Position numbers and translations under genes: made by a program
Shown: positions 55,323 to 63,047 of the stretch, one piece after another
How positions within the stretch are numbered: position 1 is the first letter of the stretch
How the letters are laid out: the number at the start of each line of letters is the position of its first letter
The notes under the pieces: model-generated
What the model was told of the DNA's origin: nothing
Database searches by the model: none
Seen by the model: only the letters and a program-made list of their open reading frames with translations
Assembly (NCBI RefSeq): GCF_008831505.1
Contig: NZ_CP044507.1
Coordinates: 1,364,001-1,428,000 of the forward strand
From: Chryseobacterium sp.
Lineage (GTDB): Bacteria; Bacteroidota; Bacteroidia; Flavobacteriales; Weeksellaceae
Direction of reading: 5' to 3'
Length of the DNA: 64,000 nucleotides

Positions 55323-55618
55323 CCCGCTGCGCAAAGTCTCCTGACTTTGAGCAGTTCCCAATGTCTTCTCACTTATATACCTCATAATTGTTATATTTTC
55401 ACACTCATACTGGCCTTCCACTACGTGAAAAAGTTACGGATAATCTTCGATTTCATGTCTTAACCACGCGATAGGGTTAGCTTCATCTAATCTTCTATTA
55501 CGCTTGGCAGCGGGGCTGTGCTTTGATAAAGATAAACCTTTATGAAATTTTAAGGAGAAGAAATTTGCTCAAAGTCAGGAAATCGAAGATTCGACGAAGT
55601 CAGACTTTGCGCAGCGGG
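55323..55618. repeat. 296-bp-class repeat R3, with ends exchanged
   Basis: 296 bp. Interior nearly identical to R1 and in the same orientation, including the stop in the minus-strand peptide. But here the short inner palindrome (CAAAGTCTCCTGACTTTGAGC) is on the left and the long one (with ATCGAAGATTCGACGAAGTC) is on the right, the reverse of R1 and R2. Confidence 0.85.
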
Positions 55619-55632
55619 TGTCGCAACGGGTT

Positions 55633-55659
55633 AAAAAAAGCGTCACCAAAAGTGACGCT
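55633..55659 (-). terminator. Terminator of the membrane pyrophosphatase gene
   Basis: Minus strand AGCGTCAC / GTGACGCT stem, then a run of seven T. Confidence 0.85.
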
Positions 55660-55682
55660 CCTTAAACAATATTCAGTTAATT

Positions 55683-58442
55683 TTAAAGTGCCAGTGCACG
55701 GATATCTACCCTGCGGTTCAGCGCCTTACATTCGTCGCTGTCGTCTGTGGAACAAACCGGGAACTGAGGTCCGTAACCTTCTGTTTCAATACGGTCGGCA
55801 GCAATACCTAATTCCATCAGCTTCAGCTTTGCAGTATCGGCTCGGAGTTTAGACAGTCTCATATTCGTGTCTTCATTGCCGGTATTGTCGGTATAGCCGC
55901 CCATCTTGATTTTCAGATTGGGGTACGCTTCCATGATCTTGAAGATATTCTCAATGGCCTCCTGAGATTCCGGTTTTAAATCACTGCTGCCGCTTACGAA
56001 ATACAGGTTTTCTACGGTAAACCAACGGTTTTCATCCAGCAAGGTGCGGTCATTTTGCGCGAGTCCCTGAGCAAAATAGTTCAACCGGCTGTTTTCACCC
56101 AAATTAATTACTTGGCCATTTGGTAAGGTTACCGGTGTGATGTTACCCGTATCATAAACAAAATCACCATCGGCATTAAGCATTCCTGTAGGCTCAGGCA
56201 TTACGGCAACTACGCCCGGCGCTCCGGGCACCGCAGGTGCCACCACATGTGCGCCGTTAACAGCAGTACCGTTGGTGGCCAGTTGCAGTGCCTGTAATTT
56301 AGCCGCACGGTTATCGCGGATCTGATCGGCATGCATGGTTGCAAGTGTTGGTGCGATAACCAGCGAAACAATGGACATCAGTTTGATCAGGATGTTCATG
56401 GACGGTCCGGAGGTGTCCTTAAACGGATCTCCTACAGTATCTCCTGTTACGGAAGCTTTGTGCGGTTCCGAACCTTTGTAGAAAGTCTTACCGTTGATGT
56501 CAACACCTTTTTCAAACGATTTCTTGGCATTGTCCCAGGCGCCACCGGCATTGTTCTGGAACATTCCCATAAGTACACCGGAAACGGTTGCTCCCGCCAG
56601 GAATCCTCCCAAAACTTCAGGTCCGAAAATAAACCCTACCAGTAGTGGTGAAACAATTGCAATAGCTCCGGGAAGCATCATCTTCTTAATGGATGCATCG
56701 GTGGAGATCGCTACGCACTTCTCATACTCAGGCTCACTGGTACCTTCCAGGATTCCCGGAATTTCGCGGAACTGACGGCGCACCTCCTCCACCATCGCCA
56801 TGGCGGCCTGGCCTACGGCTGTAATGGCAAGCGAAGAGAATATAAAGGGAATCATAGCGCCTACAAACAGACCGGCCAGTACGTCTGCACGGTAAATATC
56901 AATGCCGTCAATTCCTGCAATACCTACAAAGGCTGCGAAAAGTGCAAGTGCTGTAAGCGCGGCAGAGGCTATGGCAAAACCTTTTCCGGTAGCCGCAGTT
57001 GTGTTCCCTACGGCATCCAGTATGTCAGTTCTCTCGCGGACTTCCTTCGGAAGGTCACTCATTTCGGCGATACCACCGGCATTATCGGCAATTGGACCGA
57101 ACGCGTCAATGGCAAGCTGCATAGCTGTTGTGGCCATCATACCGGCAGCTGCAATAGCTACACCGTAAAGTCCGGCACAAAGGAAAGAGCCGTAAATACC
57201 ACCGGCCAGCACAATGATGGGCAGCAGCGTACTTTCCATACCTACGCTAAGACCTCCTATGATATTGGTTGCATGTCCGGTGGAGGATTGCCTTACGATA
57301 CTGCTCACCGGGCGCTTGCCCATGGCGGTATAATATTCTGTGATGATGCTCATCAGCGTACCTACCACCAAACCTACGATGATGGCACCGAAAACACCCA
57401 TCTTTGTAAACTCATGTCCACGCAATACCATCGTGTCCGGTAGAAGATAATTTACAAGGAAATAAGAGGAAATAGCTGTTATGACGATACTTCCGTAGTT
57501 ACCCAAATTAAGAGCGCTCTGAACGTTGGAGGTAGATGCGCCGTCGTTATCGTTAATCTTAACGAACAATGTTCCCAGCATTGAGAAGATGACACCGGTA
57601 CCGGCGATAAGCATGGGCAGTAAGATCGGTGCAAAACCACCAAAAGCATCCTGAGAGAAGGTTTCGCGTCCGAGAACCATAGTCGCAAGCACCGTGGCAA
57701 CGTAAGAACCGAAAAGGTCGGCACCCATACCGGCCACATCGCCTACATTATCACCTACGTTATCGGCAATCGTGGCCGGGTTACGCGGATCATCTTCAGG
57801 TATCCCGGCTTCTACCTTACCTACTAGGTCGGCGCCCACGTCGGCAGCTTTGGTGTAAATCCCACCGCCTACTCTGGCAAAAAGTGCAATACTTTCGGCA
57901 CCCAGGGAGAAACCTGTCAGTATCTCGATGGTACGTTCCATCTCGTGGCTGTCGACACCGGAATCGGGCGCAAATATCTGTCTTAGTATAATAAAAAGAG
58001 TACCTAAACCTAAAACGGCAAGTCCGGCCACACCCATTCCCATTACCGAACCACCGGTAAAGGAAACTTTAAGAGCTTTGGCAAGGCTGGTTTTGGCAGC
58101 TTCGGCAGTCCTAACGTTGGCTTTGGTAGCGATCTTCATTCCTATGTATCCGGCGGCAGCACTGAGTATGGCGCCAATTATAAATGAGATCCCGATGGTC
58201 CAGTGGGAATTACTGTTGGAAAAACCCATCAGTGCCAGAAGAATGGCCACAATAATTACGAAATAGGTTAAGATCCTGTACTCGGCATGCAGAAATGCCA
58301 TGGCCCCATCGGCGATGTGGCCGCTGATCGTTCGCATGCGCTCGTTACCGGCATCCTGCCTGCTCACCCAGGTGCTCTGAAGAAAAGTGTAAATCAGGGC
58401 AATGATGCCGAAAATAGGCACCAAATAAAACAAATCCATCAT
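55683..58442 (-). CDS. hppA: K+-dependent membrane pyrophosphatase (H+ or Na+ pump) with C-terminal OmpA domain
   Basis: 919 residues from ATG 58442 (tandem ATG 58439). The frame is open to 58553, but that extension runs through the ppa terminator. Residues 1-740 hold about 16 membrane helices and the PPi site [19 protein letters not shown], plus [18 protein letters not shown], in which A and G at the diagnostic positions mark the K+-dependent class. Residues about 800-919 are an OmpA-like peptidoglycan-binding domain ([55 protein letters not shown]). Pumps ions using PPi and, through OmpA, may be tied to the cell wall. Faces the soluble ppa gene. Confidence 0.93.
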   Translation of the reverse strand: MMDLFYLVPIFGIIALIYTFLQSTWVSRQDAGNERMRTISGHIADGAMAFLHAEYRILTYFVIIVAILLALMGFSNSNSHWTIGISFIIGAILSAAAGYIGMKIATKANVRTAEAAKTSLAKALKVSFTGGSVMGMGVAGLAVLGLGTLFIILRQIFAPDSGVDSHEMERTIEILTGFSLGAESIALFARVGGGIYTKAADVGADLVGKVEAGIPEDDPRNPATIADNVGDNVGDVAGMGADLFGSYVATVLATMVLGRETFSQDAFGGFAPILLPMLIAGTGVIFSMLGTLFVKINDNDGASTSNVQSALNLGNYGSIVITAISSYFLVNYLLPDTMVLRGHEFTKMGVFGAIIVGLVVGTLMSIITEYYTAMGKRPVSSIVRQSSTGHATNIIGGLSVGMESTLLPIIVLAGGIYGSFLCAGLYGVAIAAAGMMATTAMQLAIDAFGPIADNAGGIAEMSDLPKEVRERTDILDAVGNTTAATGKGFAIASAALTALALFAAFVGIAGIDGIDIYRADVLAGLFVGAMIPFIFSSLAITAVGQAAMAMVEEVRRQFREIPGILEGTSEPEYEKCVAISTDASIKKMMLPGAIAIVSPLLVGFIFGPEVLGGFLAGATVSGVLMGMFQNNAGGAWDNAKKSFEKGVDINGKTFYKGSEPHKASVTGDTVGDPFKDTSGPSMNILIKLMSIVSLVIAPTLATMHADQIRDNRAAKLQALQLATNGTAVNGAHVVAPAVPGAPGVVAVMPEPTGMLNADGDFVYDTGNITPVTLPNGQVINLGENSRLNYFAQGLAQNDRTLLDENRWFTVENLYFVSGSSDLKPESQEAIENIFKIMEAYPNLKIKMGGYTDNTGNEDTNMRLSKLRADTAKLKLMELGIAADRIETEGYGPQFPVCSTDDSDECKALNRRVDIRALAL

Positions 58443-58538
58443 ACTTATTATTTTTAATGTTTGGTTAATAAGATTAAAGATAATAAAAACATGATAACAG
58501 TGGTATAATTCGTAAAAGATATGTGACGGCCAACCAAT

Positions 58539-58564
58539 AAAAAAGACAGGCATAACACCTGTCT
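58539..58564 (-). terminator. Terminator of ppa, upstream of hppA
   Basis: Minus strand AGACAGG / CCTGTCT stem, loop of seven, then six T. Lies inside the extended hppA frame, which argues for the 58442 start. Confidence 0.8.
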
Positions 58565-58589
58565 ACAACTTATTCTATATGGTTAAAAA

Positions 58590-59201
58590 TTAACCGCCAA
58601 ACTTGCTGGCATAATCTCTTCTGGAAGCTTCCACCACTTCTTTTGCGTGTGCGGCTCCGTATACTTCCTGAATCCTGCACTTTGCCGGCTCATCCGGAAG
58701 GTTCTTATATGTTAGGAAATAGTGCATCAAACGCTTTACCTCGGCCTGCGGCAACTCCGCAATATCGCGGAAGTGACCGAAGGCGTGATCGCCCACCATC
58801 ACAGCTACAATCTTGTCATCCGCTTCACCTTTGTCAATCATCTTGAAACCACCGATCGGAATGGCCTCCATCAGCATACCTCCGGCATGAATATTATGGG
58901 AGCTCAATACACAGATGTCCAATGGGTCATGATCGCCCATGGTAACGTCTTCAGCACCACTTTCCAGCGCCAGTTTCAGTACCTCATTATGACAGTAGGT
59001 CCGTGGAACAAATCCGTAAAGCGCGGGAATAATGTTTGAAAACTGCTGCGGACGGTCAACCTTCAGGTAACCGCTGGCCTTATCGACCTCGTATTTTATG
59101 GTATCACTCGGAACAATCTCTACGAAAACGTTTACAACGTTTGGAGCGTCGGCACCGGCAGAGATGCCATGCCATGGATGTGCTTTAAAATTTGGTATCA
59201 T
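58590..59201 (-). CDS. ppa: Soluble inorganic pyrophosphatase, family I
   Basis: 203 residues. Marks: HPWHGIS start, YEVDKASGYLKVDRP, YGFVPRTYC, GDHDPLDICVL (metal-binding acidic run) and KGEADDKIVAVMVGD. Hydrolyses PPi and so draws biosynthetic reactions forward. Next to the PPi-driven ion pump, which competes for the same substrate. DUF7935-like gene lies upstream (22 bp gap). Confidence 0.95.
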   Translation of the reverse strand: MIPNFKAHPWHGISAGADAPNVVNVFVEIVPSDTIKYEVDKASGYLKVDRPQQFSNIIPALYGFVPRTYCHNEVLKLALESGAEDVTMGDHDPLDICVLSSHNIHAGGMLMEAIPIGGFKMIDKGEADDKIVAVMVGDHAFGHFRDIAELPQAEVKRLMHYFLTYKNLPDEPAKCRIQEVYGAAHAKEVVEASRRDYASKFGG

Positions 59202-59223
59202 TATTAATTATCTTAATGTAGTA

Positions 59224-59751
59224 TCAGGTCACCAGAAGAACTTCTCTTCTCAGTGCGTCTATATTTTCAGAAATGAAATCGGGACCGTTCATGTAATTCA
59301 TGAGGAATACGGTCTTAAAATCCGACAGGTCAGCATTTTCACCTAAACTTTCATAAGTGTCATGCAGCATTTTCAGTATAGCATTTTTCGATGCTACCGT
59401 GTCCTGCCAGGAGTTGGCGGTGATGTAAATCTGTTGTGATGTATTGTACTCAAACTCTTCGTTAATGGATTTTTCCAGCAGGTAAAGGTATTCGTGCCTG
59501 GCCAGGCCGCTGTCAAATTTCGTCACCAGATTTGCAGGTTTCAGTCTTTCCAGAAAGAGTACCATACGCTCGTAAGCCTGGCTTTTGTTCTGGGCATTGC
59601 CTTTTACTGAAAGCATCTTGAGTTCCTGGTTCTTCATCTTAATATACTCAAATACGAACTGCCTGAGCAGAACGAGAAAAGGTATAGCCAGCACCACCGT
59701 AAACAGATAGGGAAAGTACGGTGAATTAATATAACTGCCGAAGTTGAACAT
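59224..59751 (-). CDS. DUF7935-like membrane-anchored protein
   Basis: 175 residues. One N-terminal membrane helix (about 14-36), then a helical cytoplasmic region with ERMVLFLERLKPANLV, a EYLYLLEKSINEEFEYNTSQQIYI segment, and NSWQDTVASKNAI. A flavobacterial family without known role. Own -7 box upstream; ppa follows after 22 bp, so the two may be cotranscribed. Confidence 0.75.
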   Translation of the reverse strand: MFNFGSYINSPYFPYLFTVVLAIPFLVLLRQFVFEYIKMKNQELKMLSVKGNAQNKSQAYERMVLFLERLKPANLVTKFDSGLARHEYLYLLEKSINEEFEYNTSQQIYITANSWQDTVASKNAILKMLHDTYESLGENADLSDFKTVFLMNYMNGPDFISENIDALRREVLLVT

Positions 59752-59769
59752 CCATTAAATTTGAGACTG

Positions 59770-59777
59770 CAAAAGTA
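59770..59777 (-). promoter_or_regulatory. -7 box for the DUF7935-like gene
   Basis: Minus strand TACTTTTG, 18 bp before the ATG. No -33 TTG. Confidence 0.5.
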
Positions 59778-59854
59778 AGAAATAAATGGTAGATTTTACC
59801 AGATGTAATCGGTGAAAATTCGCAGGAGTATTATAATAGACAGAGGGCCGGCAA

Positions 59855-60622
59855 TCATTCTTTTGTAACCAGATAAATCACTTCCCGCTGTCCGTTACCC
59901 AGCGCCATATGCTGCCTTTCAGAACCGGCAAAATGAAGCCGGTAGTCAATCCTCTCCACTGTCACTTCTTCTGCTGCAATCCTTTCTGAAAAATCATTTC
60001 CGTACAGCCTCTCCAGGTCCTTTTCACCATAATGGCGAAGTTTCTTTTCCGGGGTTTTGAATTCCGGATTTTCCACGGTGAGCTGCGCATCAGGATCCAT
60101 AAGTGACATCAGGTATAAGCTTCCCCCACTTTTAAGGACACGGTAGAGCTCGTGCAGTGCCTTCCGCTCGTTTGGAACATGACCTAAGACGTGCGAACAG
60201 ATGATAAAATCAAAATGATTATCCGGAAACCTAATGTCCGTAATGTCCATCTGATGAGTGGCCAGATTGGGATTGAGGTCCGCGTCTGTATAATTGGGAT
60301 TCGCTGCAAAATGCACTTTAAGGGCGTCTTCGGGCGCAAAATGTAAAATAGAGGGATCATTCAGAAAGATATTGGTTTTATCTTTCAGATATAAATAAAG
60401 CAAACGGCTGCGTTCCAGCGAACCACAGTGCGGACAGACCGCATTGCTGCGAACTTCAATGCCGTTCCCCTTCTCCAGGAAGCGTCTGGCCGACTTACCG
60501 CAACAGGGACAGTAAAAGTTGTTTCCTGAAAGAAAAAATGCTTTGGCTTTCCGAAGACTGATATGGAAATTATAGCGCGTCTTCTCCGAAAATATCCTTT
60601 GATATAAAGATTTAATCATCAT
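59855..60622 (-). CDS. Class I SAM-dependent methyltransferase with N-terminal zinc ribbon
   Basis: 255 residues (ATG 60622, second ATG 60619). Residues 37-70 form a zinc-ribbon CPCCGK..CPHCGSLERSR. Methyltransferase type 11 core follows: ILHFAPEDAL, DADLNPNLATHQMDITD, HFDFIICSHVLGHVP, ELYRVLKSGGSLYLM. The motif I glycines are replaced (HFAPED), as in this zinc-ribbon subgroup. Substrate unknown. Last gene of a radC / FemAB-like / methyltransferase run (27 bp gap to the previous gene). Confidence 0.8.
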   Translation of the reverse strand: MMIKSLYQRIFSEKTRYNFHISLRKAKAFFLSGNNFYCPCCGKSARRFLEKGNGIEVRSNAVCPHCGSLERSRLLYLYLKDKTNIFLNDPSILHFAPEDALKVHFAANPNYTDADLNPNLATHQMDITDIRFPDNHFDFIICSHVLGHVPNERKALHELYRVLKSGGSLYLMSLMDPDAQLTVENPEFKTPEKKLRHYGEKDLERLYGNDFSERIAAEEVTVERIDYRLHFAGSERQHMALGNGQREVIYLVTKE

Positions 60623-60649
60623 TTAACAGGTCTTAATTTGGCCATAAAA

Positions 60650-61537
60650 TTACCTCACCAGCGATTTTATACAGTTAAGTGCCAGTTCTTTTTTTGAAAA
60701 TTGAATTACCGGATACTCCTGGAGGTCCGCACCGAAGCTGCTGTTAAAGATGCCGATACTGCGAACATTGCTTCCCATGAAACTGAAATTGCGGCTGCCA
60801 ATATACTTTTCAAGAATTTTATCAACCAAAAAAGAAGTTGGATTCTCATTCCTGAATTTTTCATCGGTAACCAGCGCCAGCAAATATACTGATGTTCCGT
60901 CGTCAATTAGTGCCGAAACAGTAAGTAGCTGCCCTTCAAGGTACGCACCATACAGCCTAAGCATATTTTTTTTCTCCAGAAAATTCATAAAACTGATCAT
61001 TGTCTCCAGATCCGACTGCTTGGCCAGCCCTTTGTGGAATTTCCTCACAAAATTAAGGGTTTCACTGTTTTGTTCAACCTGTTTAAACTTTAGGTGGCCC
61101 GCGGACTTAACTGCGGATTTTCTGCCTTTCGAATATTTCCGGCGCTGCCGTTCATACAGACCGATGGGGATAAAATAGTTTTTTCTAAAAGTTAAATTTT
61201 TGCGTAAAGTGTTTCCTGTGTTAAAGGAGTACAGATAGGTTTTGTAATTCTGTAGGGTATAATCAAAAAACTCTTCGTTTATTTCCGGATTGTCATCGGG
61301 ACCGAAAATCCCAAGTTGCTGACAAAAAATGGGACATGTAATAAATTTCTGACCCAAACGGCTTTTCAGGGGCAAAGGCATTACATACTTATAATCATCA
61401 TACACCAGCAGTTCCCAGCTTTCACATAAAAAATCCAGGACTTCTTTTTGCGCAAAAACATTGCTTTGCAAAGCATCTGCAAGACATTCAGCATATTTAA
61501 CAAAATCAATTTCGGGGTATGTAAGCCGTTTTATCAT
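60650..61537 (-). CDS. FemAB/GNAT-like acyltransferase-fold protein
   Basis: 295 residues. Shows the FemX-like order: a substrate segment YVMPLPLKSRLGQKFITCPIF, then NLTFRKNYFI, and a GNAT-type half with LRLYGAYLEGQLLTVSALI and SFMGSNVRSIGIFNSSFGA. Such enzymes use aminoacyl-tRNA or acyl-CoA to modify peptidoglycan or other envelope molecules. Its ATG overlaps the radC TGA by 4 bp (ATGA). Product identity not known. Confidence 0.7.
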   Translation of the reverse strand: MIKRLTYPEIDFVKYAECLADALQSNVFAQKEVLDFLCESWELLVYDDYKYVMPLPLKSRLGQKFITCPIFCQQLGIFGPDDNPEINEEFFDYTLQNYKTYLYSFNTGNTLRKNLTFRKNYFIPIGLYERQRRKYSKGRKSAVKSAGHLKFKQVEQNSETLNFVRKFHKGLAKQSDLETMISFMNFLEKKNMLRLYGAYLEGQLLTVSALIDDGTSVYLLALVTDEKFRNENPTSFLVDKILEKYIGSRNFSFMGSNVRSIGIFNSSFGADLQEYPVIQFSKKELALNCIKSLVR

Positions 61538-62211
61538 AATATACCCTCGTCTGAAAAGCTGAAATACGAATTTTGGTTGATGATTAAATGATCGATCAGG
61601 TTTACATTCAGGAGCTTACCCGCCTCAGCAACCTGTTTGGTAATTTTCTTATCCTCCTCACTGGGTCTCAGATTGCCCGAGGGATGGTTATGTGCTATGA
61701 ATATCCCTGTGGCAAACTGTTCCAAAGCCGTTTTGAAAAGGATCCGTACATCTACCACCGAATAATTGATGCCGCCACTCGTTAGTTGGCAGAAGTGCAG
61801 CACTTTGTTGTTTTGGTTCACGAAAACGGCCCAGAATTCCTCCGTTTGCAAATCGCCAAGGTAAGGTTTAAGAAAAAGGAAAGCCTCGTGGCTGCTGGCC
61901 AATTGCTTACGGTCCGGAACTTCCTGCGCGGCACGCCTTCGTCCTATTTCGAGCGCCGCAGAGATTGAAATGGCTTTAGCCTCACCCACCCCATTGAATT
62001 TGCAAAGGTCAGCAATGCTCAGTCGGCTCAGGTCGTGCCAGTTTTCACCCACCGATTTCAGGATGCGTCTGGCGAGGTCTACAGCGCTCTCATCGCGGTT
62101 GCCACTGCCCATGATGATGGCCAGAAGTTCGGCATCCGAAAGGGCATTTTTACCTTTCAGCAGAAATTTTTCGCGCGGCCGGTCGTCTTCAGCAAGGTGT
62201 TTAAGAGACAT
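61534..62211 (-). CDS. radC: RadC/YsxA-family JAB-domain protein
   Basis: 225 residues. Helix-hairpin-helix N-terminus (FNGVGEAKAISISAALEIGRR) and JAB/MPN metal site: E (TEEFWAVF), HNHPSG and D (PSEEDK). RadC proteins are named for repair but a direct role is disputed. First gene of a three-gene run. Confidence 0.93.
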   Translation of the reverse strand: MSLKHLAEDDRPREKFLLKGKNALSDAELLAIIMGSGNRDESAVDLARRILKSVGENWHDLSRLSIADLCKFNGVGEAKAISISAALEIGRRRAAQEVPDRKQLASSHEAFLFLKPYLGDLQTEEFWAVFVNQNNKVLHFCQLTSGGINYSVVDVRILFKTALEQFATGIFIAHNHPSGNLRPSEEDKKITKQVAEAGKLLNVNLIDHLIINQNSYFSFSDEGIL

Positions 62212-62234
62212 TTTGTTGAAACCTGTAACTTAAT

Positions 62235-62264
62235 TAAAGATATAAAGTTATCAAATTAAATCAA
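62235..62264 (-). promoter_or_regulatory. Promoter for the radC operon
   Basis: Minus strand TTG (62264-62262), 19 bp, TATCTTTA (62242-62235). The final G of the -7 consensus is A here. 24 bp to the radC ATG. Confidence 0.45.
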
Positions 62265-62285
62265 GTTTTGCGCGGTGTTTCAGAA

Positions 62286-62954
62286 TTAATACAGGATTTG
62301 TCCGTCCTTCATAAGCAGTTTACGGTCTGTTATTTCCGCCAGGTTCGGGTTGTGCGTAACAATCACAAAAGTCTGGTTGTACTTATCCCGAAGGTCAAAG
62401 AACAGTCGGTGCAGATCATCCGCATTTTTGGAGTCCAGGTTTCCTGTAGGCTCATCGGCAAAAATAATCTTAGGCGAATTGATAAGTGCCCTCGCCACCG
62501 CGGCACGCTGCGCTTCACCGCCGGACATTTCACTGGGCTTGTGGTGAATGCGGTCTGCAATATGGAGGTCTTCAAAAAGTCTGTATGCTTTTTCCAGGCT
62601 CTCCTTTTCATTACGGCCTGAAATGCGTGTAGGCAGCAGTACATTCTCCAGCGCCGTAAATTCCGGCAGGAGCTGGTGAAACTGAAAAACGAAACCGATG
62701 TTCTGATTCCGGAAGCGCGAAAGTTCGCGGTCATTCATATTGATGTAGGACTGACCGTCCAGAGCGATCTGAGTACCGTATTTATCTGGCGACGAAGGCA
62801 TATCCAGTGTTCCCAGGATTTGCAGAAGCGTAGATTTTCCGGCACCGGATTCACCGACGATGGAAACTACTTCTCCTTCCTTAATATGAATGTCTACTCC
62901 CTTTAAAACCTCCAGGTCGCCGTAGGATTTATGAATATTCTTTGCTCTGATCAT
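62286..62954 (-). CDS. ABC transporter ATPase, LolD/MacB type
   Basis: 222 residues. Walker A GESGAGKST, Q-loop FVFQFHQLLPEFTALENV, signature MSGGEAQR, Walker B IIFADEPTGNLDS, H-loop VTHNP. The FTALENV..LLPTRISGR stretch and size fit LolD, which drives lipoprotein release from the inner membrane; the LolCE permease is not adjacent, so MacB/FtsE-like alternatives remain. Own -7 box (62960-62967). Confidence 0.88.
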   Translation of the reverse strand: MIRAKNIHKSYGDLEVLKGVDIHIKEGEVVSIVGESGAGKSTLLQILGTLDMPSSPDKYGTQIALDGQSYINMNDRELSRFRNQNIGFVFQFHQLLPEFTALENVLLPTRISGRNEKESLEKAYRLFEDLHIADRIHHKPSEMSGGEAQRAAVARALINSPKIIFADEPTGNLDSKNADDLHRLFFDLRDKYNQTFVIVTHNPNLAEITDRKLLMKDGQILY

Positions 62955-62959
62955 GGTTT

Positions 62960-62967
62960 CAAAAATA
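62960..62967 (-). promoter_or_regulatory. -7 box for the LolD-like gene
   Basis: Minus strand TATTTTTG directly 5 bp before the ATG, giving almost no leader, so a near-leaderless mRNA would result if used. Confidence 0.35.
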
Positions 62968-62990
62968 CTTATATTTTTTGGAATGTTTGT

Positions 62991-63025
62991 AAAAAACCCT
63001 CCAGGATAAGGAACCAGGAGGGTTT
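62991..63025 (-). terminator. Terminator of the E2 acyltransferase gene
   Basis: Minus strand AAACCCTCC / GGAGGGTTT stem with inner CCTGG pairs, then six T. Confidence 0.85.
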
Positions 63026-63047
63026 ATAAGTTTATCTAAAATTACTT

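Larger units (their letters stand above)
55300..55682. other. Gene-free spacer with repeat R3 and the hppA terminator
   Basis: Contains R3 (55323-55618), then a short CGCAACGGG copy of the repeat end at 55622 and the terminator of the membrane pyrophosphatase. No gene. Confidence 0.5.

Noticed and set aside
53413-55618. CRISPR array
   Set aside because: Only three repeats, each about 296 bp with coding spacers of 0.6-0.7 kb; no short direct repeats and no cas genes.
53413-55618. Insertion sequences
   Set aside because: Inverted ends are present, but there is no transposase frame inside or nearby and no clear target-site duplication; listed as repeats.
55523-55852. Plus-strand ORF running from R3 into hppA
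   Set aside because: It is antisense to the OmpA part of hppA and its start is repeat sequence.
58443-58553. Longer start of the membrane pyrophosphatase
   Set aside because: The extension crosses the ppa terminator hairpin and encodes a Tyr/His-rich stretch before the normal N-terminal helix.
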